Below are positions 1 to 8,836 of a stretch of DNA of 64,000 nucleotides, in pieces. Made by a program: the position numbers and the translations under genes. Source of the DNA: Lachnospiraceae bacterium. GTDB lineage: Bacteria > Bacillota > Clostridia > Lachnospirales > Lachnospiraceae. The number at the start of each line of letters is the position of its first letter. The first letter of the stretch is position 1. The stretch is from contig CAJTIU010000010.1 of the NCBI GenBank assembly GCA_910576335.1, positions 108,009 to 172,008 of the forward strand, in the 5' to 3' direction. The notes below the pieces were generated by a model. It saw nothing but the letters and a program-made list of their open reading frames with translations, was not told the DNA's origin and did not search any database.

Positions 1-1
1 G

Positions 2-1144
2 AGAAATGCGTCCCTGGCAGTCTCCACGGTCATAGGTGTGGCTGCGATAGTGGTCTGTATGGTCATTGGGCTGAACTGGCATCCAATCTATCTGAGCAAC
101 AGAGCGTGGATGATTATTGTGGGAATCTATATTCTGGCGGCATCCGTGGCGCCGGTGTGGATCCTCTTGCAGCCCCGGGATTATCTGAGCTCATTTCTTC
201 TTTATTTTATGATGATTGTGGCAGTGGTGGGAATTATAGGCTGTGGACTGACAGGAGGGGCACAGATGGATATTCCGGCATTTACAGGTTTCCGGGATAC
301 ACTAGCGCCGACAGGGGCTTCCCTTGGCTATATGTTCCCGGCATTATTCGTTACGATTGCCTGCGGCGCCATCTCGGGCTTCCATTCCTTGGTAGGCTCA
401 GGAACGACAGCAAAGCAGCTGAACAATGAAAAGGATGCGCAGCCGATTGCCTACGGCGGCATGCTGATCGAATGCGCGCTGGCAATCATTTCCCTGTGTG
501 CAGTAGGCTACATATGGGCAAATTATGCCTCAGGGGAAACTGTAACGCCTACAGTCGTATTTGCCACAGGTATCTCCAAAATGCTTGGAACCATTCCCGG
601 ACTTGGGGGAACAGAGAAGATTGCGTATACACTGCTTGTGCTTACAGTATCCGTATTCTGCCTTACGTCACTGGATACGGCGACACGCCTTGCACGCTAT
701 ATGTTCCAGGAATTCTGGCTTGAGCCGGGGCAGACCCACAAGGATGCTACAGGTTACAAAAAGACACTTACCAATCCTTTTGTAGCGACGCTGATTACAG
801 TGGTTCTCGGAATCGGCCTTGGACTTACCGGCTATGCAAACATCTGGCCGTTGTTCGGGGCTGCGAACCAGCTCCTTGCGGCGCTGGGGCTTCTGGCCGT
901 CGCAACCTGGCTTGGACAGGCGGGGAAGAACAACAAGATGTTCCTGTTCCCTATGGCATTTATGCTGATTGTTACGATTACGTCACTGTGCTTTACACTT
1001 AAGGCAAACTTCGCAGGCATTACGGCAGGCGGAGAGGGCGTGACATGGTGCTGGGTGCGGGCGGTCATTGCCGCATTGCTTGTTATCCTTGCGGTGATCC
1101 TCGCAATTGACGGAGTGAAGACGATGGCAAAACAAAAGAAATGA
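2..1144 (+). CDS. cstA: Carbon starvation protein CstA family transporter, C-terminal part
   Basis: Multi-pass inner-membrane protein of the CstA family, which imports peptides and/or pyruvate. The reading frame is open from base 2 (AGA AAT GCG...), so the 5' part of the gene lies outside the window. About 380 residues are visible. They contain some eight hydrophobic segments and family-typical stretches: SGFHSLVGSGTTAKQL, LTSLDTATRLARYMFQEF and IWPLFGAANQLLAALGL. The first two resemble the conserved core of CstA/BtsT. The TGA stop lies just before a strong palindrome that probably terminates the transcript. Family assignment is firm; the substrate is inferred from family members only. Confidence 0.93.
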   Translation, partial: RNASLAVSTVIGVAAIVVCMVIGLNWHPIYLSNRAWMIIVGIYILAASVAPVWILLQPRDYLSSFLLYFMMIVAVVGIIGCGLTGGAQMDIPAFTGFRDTLAPTGASLGYMFPALFVTIACGAISGFHSLVGSGTTAKQLNNEKDAQPIAYGGMLIECALAIISLCAVGYIWANYASGETVTPTVVFATGISKMLGTIPGLGGTEKIAYTLLVLTVSVFCLTSLDTATRLARYMFQEFWLEPGQTHKDATGYKKTLTNPFVATLITVVLGIGLGLTGYANIWPLFGAANQLLAALGLLAVATWLGQAGKNNKMFLFPMAFMLIVTITSLCFTLKANFAGITAGGEGVTWCWVRAVIAALLVILAVILAIDGVKTMAKQKK

Positions 1145-1146
1145 TG

Positions 1147-1188
1147 AGTTGGGGACGGGGTAAAATTAATTTTACCCCGTCCCCAACT
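1147..1188. repeat. GGGGACGGGG palindrome copy 1, acting as terminator
   Basis: Perfect 42-nt palindrome: AGTTGGGGACGGGG, centre TAAAATTAATTTTA, then the reverse complement. It is followed by a T-run (TTTTTT, 1188-1193), so on the plus strand it has the form of a Rho-independent terminator for cstA. It belongs to a family of nine dispersed copies in this window. The copy at 49497-49538 has the same 42 bases. Confidence 0.9.
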
Positions 1189-1194
1189 TTTTTC

Positions 1195-1225
1195 TTGACA
1201 ACAGTTATATACTGTTATATACTGT
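1195..1225 (+). promoter_or_regulatory. Promoter and probable GntR operator of the gntR-ABC operon
   Basis: TTGACA at 1195-1200 and TATACT at 1218-1223 are separated by 17 bp. The spacer and -10 contain ACAGTTATATACTGT (1201-1215) and the overlapping ACTGTTATATACTGT (1211-1225), with ACAGT/ACTGT half-sites. This fits autoregulation by the GntR protein encoded just downstream. The operator role is inferred; the promoter match is visible. Confidence 0.75.
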
Positions 1226-1246
1226 TTATAGCGAAGGAGGGGTGAA

Positions 1247-1618
1247 ATGAAGCTGATTATCAACAATTCTTCCATGCAGCCAATCTATGACCAGATTGTG
1301 ACCCAGATAAGAGGCGGCATTATGTGTGGGGAATTGAAGGAAGAAGAGATGCTCCCGTCGGTTCGCACCCTGGCCAGGGAACTGAAGGTCAGTGCACTGA
1401 CTGTGAAGAAGGCATATGATGCCCTGGATGCGGAAGGATTCATTGTCACGGTACATGGGAAGGGAAGCTTTGTGGCAGCTTTTAACCAGAACCTTCTGAT
1501 GGAGGAGAAGAAGAAGGAAGTGGAAGCGGATCTGGAAAAGGCCATCCGGAAAGGCAGAAGCTGCGGGATGAGTGATCAGGAGATTACAGATTTATTTTAT
1601 ATTGTTTTGGAGGACTAG
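1247..1618 (+). CDS. GntR family transcriptional regulator, YtrA type
   Basis: Short GntR regulator (123 aa). The N-terminal winged helix (about residues 10-75) includes PIYDQIVTQIRGGIMCGELK and LPSVRTLARELKVSALTVKKAYDALDAEGFI, followed by a short dimerisation tail of about 45 residues, as in the YtrA subfamily. Members typically repress adjacent ABC transporter genes. GAAGGAGGGG lies 6-8 nt upstream of the ATG. Four bases separate its stop from the ABC ATPase start, so the three genes to 3118 form one operon. The ligand is unknown; cell-envelope antibiotics are common for this group. Confidence 0.93.
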   Translation: MKLIINNSSMQPIYDQIVTQIRGGIMCGELKEEEMLPSVRTLARELKVSALTVKKAYDALDAEGFIVTVHGKGSFVAAFNQNLLMEEKKKEVEADLEKAIRKGRSCGMSDQEITDLFYIVLED

Positions 1619-1622
1619 CAGG

Positions 1623-2471
1623 ATGTTGAAATTGGAAAATGTAAAGAAACAGTATGATGGCTTCGAACTGGACTGCTCCCTTGAGGTAAAGGAAGGGTGC
1701 GTCACAGGGCTGGTGGGGAAGAACGGAGCGGGAAAGAGCACGGTGTTTAAGGCGGTGCTGGGGCTCATTCAGACGGACGGCGGAAGCCTCCGGGTGTTCG
1801 GAAAGTCTCCGGGTGAGCTTGATAAGAAGGATAAGCAGCGGATCGGGGTAGTGCTGGCGGATTCGGGATTCAGCGGATATCTGACGGTGAAGGATCTGGT
1901 TCCGGTTCTGGAACAGCTGTATACAGGTTTTCGGAGAGAAGAATTTCTTGAAAAATGTAAAAAGTTCCGTCTGCCGCAGGATAAGAAGATCAAAGAATTC
2001 TCTACTGGCATGAAGCGCAAGCTCCAGGTGCTTGCTGCTATATCACACGGAGCCGGGCTCCTGCTTCTTGACGAGCCGACGGCAGGGCTTGATGTTGTGG
2101 CGAGGGATGATCTGTTGGAGCTCTTGAGGGAATATATGGAGACAGAGGGGCGCAGCATCCTGATCAGCTCCCACATATCCAGTGACCTGGAGGGGTTCTG
2201 CGATGATATTTACATGATTGACGACGGGAAGATCATTCTCCATGAGGAGACGGATGTGCTGCTCAGTGATTATGCGGTTTTAAAGGCTACGGACGAACAG
2301 TATCATGTGCTGGATAAATCTTATATTCTGCGGTATAAAAAAGAGGGGTTTGGGTACAGCTGTCTGACAGACCAGAGACAGTTTTACCAGGAAAACTATC
2401 CGGAGCTTGTGATTGAGCGGGGAAATATTGATGAGCTGATTATGATGATGATTCGAGGTGAAAGAAAATGA
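1623..2471 (+). CDS. ABC transporter ATP-binding protein
   Basis: ATPase subunit (282 aa) of an ABC-2 type exporter. Walker A is GKNGAGKST, the signature region is EFSTGMKRKLQ (STGMK rather than LSGGQ, usual in this branch), and Walker B is LLLLDEPTAGLD followed by the H-loop SSHISSDLEGF. The C-terminal 80 residues are the typical extension. An in-frame start 51 bp upstream exists, but ATG 1623 is preceded by GGAGG and gives the normal N-terminus MLKLENVKKQY. The last codon overlaps the permease start by 4 bp (ATGA), showing coupling. Confidence 0.94.
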   Translation: MLKLENVKKQYDGFELDCSLEVKEGCVTGLVGKNGAGKSTVFKAVLGLIQTDGGSLRVFGKSPGELDKKDKQRIGVVLADSGFSGYLTVKDLVPVLEQLYTGFRREEFLEKCKKFRLPQDKKIKEFSTGMKRKLQVLAAISHGAGLLLLDEPTAGLDVVARDDLLELLREYMETEGRSILISSHISSDLEGFCDDIYMIDDGKIILHEETDVLLSDYAVLKATDEQYHVLDKSYILRYKKEGFGYSCLTDQRQFYQENYPELVIERGNIDELIMMMIRGERK

Positions 2472-3118
2472 AAGCATTATTAATAAAGGATATCCATTTA
2501 CTGAAAAGCCAGAAGCAGTTTTTCGGGATTGTAGCGCTCATGCTGGTGCTGTTTACGGTCGTCCAGGATAACAAATCGTTTGCGATTATCTATGTTGCGA
2601 TGATGTTTTCCATACTGTCCATGACAACCATGGGTTATGATGAATATGAAAACGGTATGTGTTATCTTATGACGCTGCCCTTTTCACGGAAGGAATACGT
2701 GCAGAGTAAATATGTTTTCGGAATTCTGTCGAGCTTTCTTGGCCTGACATTTAGTGTTATTTTTGCAGTCGCAGCTACGGTGGCTAAGGGTGGAATCTAT
2801 CCGTGGGAGGAGCTCCGGGATGCTTTGCTCCCCTGTATTATGCTCATTACGGGTACGCTGTCGGTGTCAATGCCCGTCCAGTTGAAATTCGGCTCAGAGA
2901 AGAGCAGGGTTGTTTTCCTAAGCATATACGGTATAGGCTTTGTGGCTGTCTATGGGGTTATACAGATCTGCAGGAAGGCCGATATCAGGCTCTCAGACAT
3001 GATGTCTTTTGTGAAAGATGTCCTGTCCACACCATGGAGACTCGGCCTGATCTGTGTGGTCGTGCTCATTGCTTCTTATTTTCTCTCTGTACGGATTATA
3101 AGCAGAAGAGAGTTCTAG
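2468..3118 (+). CDS. ABC-2 type transporter permease
   Basis: Membrane subunit (216 aa) with about six hydrophobic segments. It starts MKALLIKDIHLLKSQKQ and carries YDEYENGMCYLMTLPFSRKEYVQSKY, typical of ABC-2 membrane family 5 permeases found with YtrA-like regulators. It pairs with the upstream ATPase by 4-bp overlap. The transported compound cannot be read from the sequence. A hairpin at 3131-3153 and a terminator at 3183-3218 follow. Confidence 0.9.
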   Translation: MKALLIKDIHLLKSQKQFFGIVALMLVLFTVVQDNKSFAIIYVAMMFSILSMTTMGYDEYENGMCYLMTLPFSRKEYVQSKYVFGILSSFLGLTFSVIFAVAATVAKGGIYPWEELRDALLPCIMLITGTLSVSMPVQLKFGSEKSRVVFLSIYGIGFVAVYGVIQICRKADIRLSDMMSFVKDVLSTPWRLGLICVVVLIASYFLSVRIISRREF

Positions 3119-3182
3119 AGCGTGTTTGAAATGTGCTGTTGGCACATGTTTAGCGCCGTCAATCGACGATGCCACCGTGTCA

Positions 3183-3218
3183 GCCGCCGGGACCGGTTAT
3201 GGTTCCCGGTGGCTTTTT
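3183..3218. terminator. Terminator between the ABC operon and tetR
   Basis: Stem with GCCGCCGGGACC pairing to GGTTCCCGGTGGC, followed by TTTTT (3214-3218). It ends the plus-strand ABC operon. The stem overlaps the last codons of the convergent tetR gene (stop at 3197), so the terminator is partly coding for the opposite strand. Confidence 0.8.
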
Positions 3219-3796
3219 ATGATCAGCCGGACAGCGCGGTACAGGAAGGGCCGGTATTCCGCGAATGGCAGAGGTTCCTGGTACATGACAGAATTGTAGG
3301 CAGCGGAGCCGGCCAGTTCCACGATGGTAAAGAGCATGACATCCACATCCCCGTAATAATAATCATCGTGTGCCACCAGTTCCAGGAAGCGCTCATAGAT
3401 CTCATTGTCATTCTTTTCCCCGGTAAACAGTGTGGAGCGCAGTGCTCCCATTACGAGATTCTTCGAAATGAAGTTCAGAAGGGGCTTATTTTTCTCTAGT
3501 GTGTTGATGACGTGGTCAATGATGAAAATAAGCTGATCCTCAAGCCCGTGGATGCCGGCTTCGGAGAGGGCGTTTCCGGCGGCATCAAAGAGCTCCTTTG
3601 CCTTATGGACTACAAGCTTGTTCTTAATATCATATTTATCCTTAAAATACAGATAAAAGGTGCCCTTTGCAACTCCGGCCTTTTCTACAATATCAGAGAT
3701 GGCGGTGGAGTTGATGCCTTTTGTTGTAAATAATTCGTAGGCGGTGTTGAACAGAGCCTCTTTTTTTCTTCTCTTATTTTCATTAATTTTACCCAT
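3197..3796 (-). CDS. TetR/AcrR family transcriptional regulator
   Basis: 199 aa. The N-terminal HTH (residues 10-55) contains ALFNTAYELFTTKGINSTA and AGVAKGTFYLYFKDKYDI, the classic TetR signature. The C-terminal 140 residues are the helical ligand and dimer domain. On the minus strand GGAAG lies about 10 nt before the ATG. The gene is divergent from the MMPL transporter operon, and the shared 325-bp spacer carries three copies of an ATGACC/GGTCAT dyad. It is therefore most likely the repressor of that operon and probably of itself. The inducer is unknown. Confidence 0.93.
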   Translation of the reverse strand: MGKINENKRRKKEALFNTAYELFTTKGINSTAISDIVEKAGVAKGTFYLYFKDKYDIKNKLVVHKAKELFDAAGNALSEAGIHGLEDQLIFIIDHVINTLEKNKPLLNFISKNLVMGALRSTLFTGEKNDNEIYERFLELVAHDDYYYGDVDVMLFTIVELAGSAAYNSVMYQEPLPFAEYRPFLYRAVRLIIKSHREP

Positions 3797-4003
3797 ATCA
3801 TCATCTTCCTTTTTTTATAGTTATACTCATGACCGGTGAAATCTGCCGTGAGAATCGCAAAAGCCGTAGCCACACAATATACTTATCTGAATCGTATTCT
3901 TACGGAATGTGCTGTCCGTGTTCCCTTCTGAGCCGTGAATCATGACGTTCTTTCTTGCATTATAACCATATTTTTGCGCTGTGGCAAGTATAATTGTAAA
4001 AAA

Positions 4004-4084
4004 ATGACCAAAAGTCATATTTAGTATTGACTATTGGTCATTTTTGGTGTATAGTGCTTATTGTAAGAAATGACCAGTGGTCAT
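4004..4084 (+). promoter_or_regulatory. MMPL operon promoter with three TetR-like operators
   Basis: Three related dyads are visible: ATGACCAAAAGTCAT (4004-4018), TGACTATTGGTCA (4028-4040) and ATGACCAGTGGTCAT (4070-4084). A promoter with TTGACT (4027-4032), 17 bp, TATAGT (4050-4055) is overlapped by the middle site and flanked by the others, a layout that would block RNA polymerase. The rest of the spacer (3797-4003) shows no gene; it should hold the tetR promoter. Confidence 0.8.
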
Positions 4085-4121
4085 AATGAAAAACTGTCAG
4101 AATGAAAGGTAGGAGAAGCAG

Positions 4122-6236
4122 ATGGTAAATTTCGGGAAAAAGGTGGTAAAGCACAGGGTATTGATTCTGATCATCAGCGTATTGCTGCTGATTCCCGCTG
4201 CATTTGGGTATATCAATACCAGAATTAATTATGATGTACTCACGTATCTTCCCCAGGACATTGAGACAATGGAAGGGCAGGACATCATGGTGGAGGATTT
4301 CGGAGTGGGCGCGTTTTCCATGCTCGTGGTAGACGGTATGGAGAATAAGGATGTAGTAAAGCTTAAGAGCCAGGTGGAGGAGGTCGGGCATGTAGAGAAG
4401 GTGCTCTGGTATGATTCCCTGATGGATATCTCCGTTCCGGAGAGTATGCTTCCGGACCGGATCAGGAAGGTGTTCAATTCCGATACCGGCACGATGATGG
4501 CAGTGTTCTTTGATGACACCACATCCGCAGACGGCACGCTTGAGGCGGTGAAGGAGATCAGGCACATTGCAGATAAGCAGTGCTTCTTAAGCGGAATGTC
4601 CGGCATCGTGCTGGATACGAAGGAACTGTCAGAGCATGAGACGCCGATCTATGTTCTGATCGCGGTGGCACTCTCCACGCTTGTGCTGGGGCTTACGATG
4701 GATTCCTTCTTTATTCCGGTACTGTTTCTTTTAAGCATCGGGATGGCAATTATATATAATCTGGGAAGCAATATTTTCATGGGAGAGATCTCCTATATTA
4801 CGAAGGCCCTCGCGGCAGTACTGCAGCTTGGTGTTACCATGGATTACTCCATCTTCCTGATGCACAGCTATGAGGAGCAGCAGGAGCGGTACCAGGGTGA
4901 CAAGAAGCGGGCCATGGCACACGCCATATCCCAGACATTTTCCTCGGTAATCGGAAGTTCCATTACAACGGTGGCAGGATTTATCGCCCTGTGCTTCATG
5001 AGCTTCACCCTGGGGCTTGACATTGGAATCGTAATGGCAAAGGGTGTGATCTTCGGTGTGATTGCATGTGTGACCATCCTGCCGTCCATGATTCTCTGCT
5101 GTGATAAGGTGATTGAGAAGACCAGGCATAAGCCGCTGCTTCCGGATATCGGGAGGATTTCCGACAAGGTGACAAAGCATTATGTAGTGTATGTGGTGAT
5201 CTTCCTGGTGCTTCTGGGGCCGGCTATATTCGGAAACAACCATACAGGGGTTTACTACAAGCTGGACGATTCCCTCCCGGAAGACCTGCCCAGTATCCAG
5301 GCAAACGGAAAGCTTAACAGGGACTATAATATGAACACCACCCATGTCCTCCTGCTTAAGAGTGACGTTTCCGCCTCGAATGTAAGCCGGATGATTAAAA
5401 AAGTGGAAAAGGTAGACGGTGTGAAATGGGCTCTGGGGCTGAATTCGGTAGTGGGTCCCGGGATTCCGGCAGGGATGCTTCCAGATTCCGCAGCCGGGAT
5501 GCTGAAAAATGACAACTATCAGATGCTGATGATTAATTCAGAATACGAGGTGGCGACCGATGAGGTAAATGATCAGATCGCACAGATCCATGGTATTATC
5601 CAACAGTATGACCCGGAGGCCATGCTTGTAGGAGAGGCACCTCTTACGAAGGATCTGATCGACATTACGGATACGGATTTTAAGACAGTCAGTGTTGTTT
5701 CCATAGGGATTATATTTGTCATCATACTGATTCTGTTCAAGTCCGTCACACTGCCGGTCATCCTGGTGGGAATTATTGAGTTTGCTATATTTGTGAACAT
5801 GGGAATACCCTATTATACGGGCACGAAGCTGCCCTTTGTGGCATCCATTGTAATCGGGACGATCCAGCTAGGGGCTACGGTGGACTATGCAATCCTGATG
5901 ACGACCCGGTACAAGCGGGAGCGGAGCATGGGAGCAGGAAAATATGAAGCCATCACCACGGCTCATAAGGTGTCGGCACAGTCAGTTATTGTAAGTGCGC
6001 TGAGTTTCTTTGCCGCGACCATCGGAGTAGGGCTGTATTCCAATATTGATATGATTAGTTCCTTATGTATCCTGATGGCGAGAGGCGCGATCATCAGTAT
6101 GTTTGTAGTCGTATTTATCCTTCCGTCCATGTTTATGGTGTTTGATAAAGTAATTGTAAAGACGAGCAGGGATTTCCTGCCGAAGAAGGAAAAGGCGGAA
6201 AAGATGAAGCGTCACTATAGAAAATCTGCTGTATAG
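4122..6236 (+). CDS. MMPL/RND superfamily exporter
   Basis: 704-aa RND-type transporter of the MMPL family. There is one N-terminal membrane segment (about 12-32), an extracytoplasmic loop, five segments (about 175-330), then a second repeat of the same design (one at about 355, loop, five at about 525-680). GVTMDYSIFLMHSYEEQ and GATVDYAILMTTRYKRER are the duplicated sterol-sensing-like motifs with the membrane Asp used for proton coupling. AGGAGA precedes the ATG. It lies under a TetR-operator promoter and is followed by a secreted repeat protein, so the pair probably exports or moves a lipid or amphiphile across the envelope. Confidence 0.93.
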   Translation: MVNFGKKVVKHRVLILIISVLLLIPAAFGYINTRINYDVLTYLPQDIETMEGQDIMVEDFGVGAFSMLVVDGMENKDVVKLKSQVEEVGHVEKVLWYDSLMDISVPESMLPDRIRKVFNSDTGTMMAVFFDDTTSADGTLEAVKEIRHIADKQCFLSGMSGIVLDTKELSEHETPIYVLIAVALSTLVLGLTMDSFFIPVLFLLSIGMAIIYNLGSNIFMGEISYITKALAAVLQLGVTMDYSIFLMHSYEEQQERYQGDKKRAMAHAISQTFSSVIGSSITTVAGFIALCFMSFTLGLDIGIVMAKGVIFGVIACVTILPSMILCCDKVIEKTRHKPLLPDIGRISDKVTKHYVVYVVIFLVLLGPAIFGNNHTGVYYKLDDSLPEDLPSIQANGKLNRDYNMNTTHVLLLKSDVSASNVSRMIKKVEKVDGVKWALGLNSVVGPGIPAGMLPDSAAGMLKNDNYQMLMINSEYEVATDEVNDQIAQIHGIIQQYDPEAMLVGEAPLTKDLIDITDTDFKTVSVVSIGIIFVIILILFKSVTLPVILVGIIEFAIFVNMGIPYYTGTKLPFVASIVIGTIQLGATVDYAILMTTRYKRERSMGAGKYEAITTAHKVSAQSVIVSALSFFAATIGVGLYSNIDMISSLCILMARGAIISMFVVVFILPSMFMVFDKVIVKTSRDFLPKKEKAEKMKRHYRKSAV

Positions 6237-6338
6237 ATATGACAGCAGAGATTGTTGCAAATTAAGAAGGAGGCTTTAGCATCTTTTGATGCTCTGGCTG
6301 TCCAGGTGGAAAAATTAAAAAAGAAAGGAAGAATATCT

Positions 6339-8345
6339 ATGAAAAATCAGATCGTAAAAAAATTACTGGCAGGTTCTATGGCGATTGTAATAGGAGCAGG
6401 GGCAATAGGAGTCTATGATTACAGCCACCCGGAGATGACAGCGGTGCGTGCAGAAGACGAGGCAGAGCAGTTAAAGGAAGCGGCAGAGGAGGTCTTAGGC
6501 GACAGCACGTCCAGGGATGAAGGCGAATTTTTCAAGGATGAGTCCGTATATGTGAAGGCGGATGCCTCCGGCAATGTGGAGGAGACGGTAGTCACTGAGT
6601 GGCTGAAGAATCCGGGCATCGGGGAGACAAAAGACTCATCAGAGCTTCAGGATATTGAGAATATCAAAGGCGACGAGACATTTTCAAGAGGAAATGACGG
6701 GGAGATCGTATGGAACTCTGAGGGAGAGGACATCTACTACCAGGGCACGACCAGCAAGGCTCTCCCGGTGGATGTGAAGGTGTCCTACAAGCTGGACGGC
6801 AGAAGCATTTCGGCGGAGGAACTGAAAGGAAAGAGCGGAAAGGTGGAGATCCGCATTGACTACACCAACAACTCCAGAAAGACGGTTTCCATAAAGAAGA
6901 AAAAGGTAAAGATGTATACGCCATTTACGGTTGTGACAGCGCTGATGCTTCCTACAGAAGAGTATAAAAATGTGACCATTGACAATGGAAAGATTGTCTC
7001 TGATGCAGATAAAGATATTGTGGTAGGGCTTGCCTTCCCGGGACTTAGGGAGAATCTTAAGCTGGAGAAGCTGGATGTGGATATTCCGGAGAGCGTAACC
7101 ATCACTGCGGATGTGAAAAATGCCAGCGTGGGCTCCACCGTAACGGTAGCGACGGCAGATATGATCGACAAGCTGGGCTTCGATAAAGTAAATGATTTTG
7201 ACAGCTTTGAATCCTCCATTAATGACCTTGACGATGCGGCAGAAAAGCTATCCGACGGCTCAAATGAGCTGGCAGACGGGGCAAAGACACTGGACAGCAA
7301 AGCCGGAGAGCTAAATGACGGCGTAAACCAGGTGGCTGAGGGCGTGAATTCCTACGTGGGAGGCGTCAGGGAGCTGGCAGCAGGAAGCGAACAGCTCACC
7401 CAGGGAGCCGATGCCTTAAAGCAGGGAACTAAAGCAGCACAGGCAGGCATCGCCTCCGCAAAGGAAGGAGCGGACGCCCTGGTAGGAAACTACGACGCAG
7501 CAGTAAACGGCGCAGCACAGTTAAGCGGAGGATTAAAGGAACTAAGCTCTGCACTTAGCCAGAGTCAGATGAATATAGCCCTTCCGGATGTAGGCGCCCA
7601 GTTAAATGGTGCGATTGCGCCTATGGCGTCCCAGATGGCATCCCAGATGGCGGCGGGAGCTGTAGCGAATATCCCGGACGAAGTATTTGAGCAGCTCGGA
7701 ACAACAAGGGATGCTTACGTGGCAGGCCTTACCCAGACCTACGCCGGTATTCTGACCGAAGGTCTCTCCGGCCTGGGACCGCAGCTTAACGGAGCCCTTG
7801 AACAGACCGCAGCCCAGGTACAGGGAGAAATCGAAGGGAAGATGGGTGTAATTAAGCAGAACGTGGATGCCCTGGCAGGCGGTGCGGACAGCCTGGCTGC
7901 AGGCATCGGCCAGCTAAAGGACGGAACCGTTAAGCTTCAGGGAGGTCTTGGCCAGTTAAATGACGGAAGCGGCGCACTCGTCCAGGGAACCAGCGACCTC
8001 TACAACGGCGCATATGCCCTCCAGCAGGGAGCCGCAAAGCTGAATGATGCAGGAAGCGTCCTTCAGACCGGAACCCAGAAGCTAAAAGACGGAGGCTCCC
8101 AGTTCGCGGCAGGTGTCAGCGAACTTGCAGGAGGAAGCACCACCCTGGCAGACGGAATGAAGGAATTCAAAACAACCGGAATCGACGAGCTTACAAAAGT
8201 ATTCAACGGAGACATTAAAAATGTAACCAACAGAATCAATGCCATGAAAAAATTAGGAAAGAAGTACAGCTCCTTCGCCGGGATGAAAGACGGGACGGCA
8301 GGAAGTACAAAATTTATCATTGAGACAAAAGGAATTGAAGAATAA
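6339..8345 (+). CDS. Secreted coiled repeat protein, YhgE/Pip-like repeats
   Basis: 668 aa from ATG 6339 (AAAGGAAG upstream). An upstream TTG at 6252 in the same frame lacks a sensible signal peptide. An N-terminal hydrophobic segment (LLAGSMAIVIGAGAIGVY) ends in VRA-ED, a likely signal-peptidase site. After a beta-rich region (about 60-290) come many copies of an L-x-x-G pattern (LSDGSNELADGAKTLDSKAG, LTQGADALKQG, LKDGTVKLQGGLGQLNDG) to about residue 625, as in the extracellular part of YhgE/Pip proteins. The membrane domain of YhgE is absent. It probably works with the adjacent MMPL exporter as an external partner. Function unproven. Confidence 0.8.
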   Translation: MKNQIVKKLLAGSMAIVIGAGAIGVYDYSHPEMTAVRAEDEAEQLKEAAEEVLGDSTSRDEGEFFKDESVYVKADASGNVEETVVTEWLKNPGIGETKDSSELQDIENIKGDETFSRGNDGEIVWNSEGEDIYYQGTTSKALPVDVKVSYKLDGRSISAEELKGKSGKVEIRIDYTNNSRKTVSIKKKKVKMYTPFTVVTALMLPTEEYKNVTIDNGKIVSDADKDIVVGLAFPGLRENLKLEKLDVDIPESVTITADVKNASVGSTVTVATADMIDKLGFDKVNDFDSFESSINDLDDAAEKLSDGSNELADGAKTLDSKAGELNDGVNQVAEGVNSYVGGVRELAAGSEQLTQGADALKQGTKAAQAGIASAKEGADALVGNYDAAVNGAAQLSGGLKELSSALSQSQMNIALPDVGAQLNGAIAPMASQMASQMAAGAVANIPDEVFEQLGTTRDAYVAGLTQTYAGILTEGLSGLGPQLNGALEQTAAQVQGEIEGKMGVIKQNVDALAGGADSLAAGIGQLKDGTVKLQGGLGQLNDGSGALVQGTSDLYNGAYALQQGAAKLNDAGSVLQTGTQKLKDGGSQFAAGVSELAGGSTTLADGMKEFKTTGIDELTKVFNGDIKNVTNRINAMKKLGKKYSSFAGMKDGTAGSTKFIIETKGIEE

Positions 8346-8353
8346 TTGTAGTC

Positions 8354-8387
8354 GGGGACGGGGTATTTTTAAAAATACCCCGTCCCC
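8354..8387. repeat. GGGGACGGGG palindrome copy 2
   Basis: Perfect inverted repeat GGGGACGGGGTATTTTT / AAAAATACCCCGTCCCC, immediately downstream of the secreted protein stop. It forms a 17-bp stem with no loop beyond the AT centre. It can terminate in either direction because the centre supplies T-runs. Confidence 0.88.
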
Positions 8388-8440
8388 AATTCGTTCAAGA
8401 TGTGGTAAGATAGAGAGAGCAAAAGAAAGGAGTCATGGAA

Positions 8441-8770
8441 ATGGCAGGATATAAAAATATTGGAAAAGAGGAAATCTTAGAATTAAAGGAGCAGGTTGCC
8501 TACCAGGAGGGACAGGTTGTAAGTAAGACGCTTGTCCAGAACCAGGCGGTCAGTGTGACGTTGTTTGCTTTTGAGAAGGATGAGGAAATCAGCACCCATG
8601 AATCAGGCGGTGATGCCATGGTGACAGTGCTTGAGGGAACAGGTAAATTCACGATTGACGGGACAGAATACTTTCTTGAGGCAGGGCAGACAATTATTAT
8701 GCCTGCGAAGAAGCCCCATGCTGTTTACGGACAGGAGAGATTCAAGATGCTTCTGATGGTTGTATTTTGA
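8441..8770 (+). CDS. Cupin domain protein
   Basis: Single-domain beta-barrel cupin of 109 aa. Cupin motifs are visible as ISTHESGGDAMVTVLEGTGKFTIDG and a second strand set GQTIIMPAKKPHAVYG. AAGGAG (8427-8432) is only 2 nt from an upstream ATG at 8435 but 8 nt from ATG 8441, so the start MAGYKNIGKEE is preferred. It stands alone between two palindrome copies. Such small cupins bind a metal; the substrate here is unknown. Confidence 0.88.
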   Translation: MAGYKNIGKEEILELKEQVAYQEGQVVSKTLVQNQAVSVTLFAFEKDEEISTHESGGDAMVTVLEGTGKFTIDGTEYFLEAGQTIIMPAKKPHAVYGQERFKMLLMVVF

Positions 8771-8781
8771 AAAGAAGCAAA

Positions 8782-8819
8782 TTGGGGACGGGGTATTTTT
8801 AAAAATACCCCGTCCCCAA
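8782..8819. repeat. GGGGACGGGG palindrome copy 3
   Basis: Perfect 38-nt palindrome TTGGGGACGGGGTATTTTT / reverse complement, between the cupin stop and the methyltransferase ribosome site. Same centre type as copies 2, 7 and 9. Confidence 0.88.
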
Positions 8820-8836
8820 AGACAAGGAGGACAGGC

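Noticed and set aside
3122..3499. Plus-strand 125-aa frame opposite tetR
   Set aside because: Antisense shadow of a clear TetR gene.
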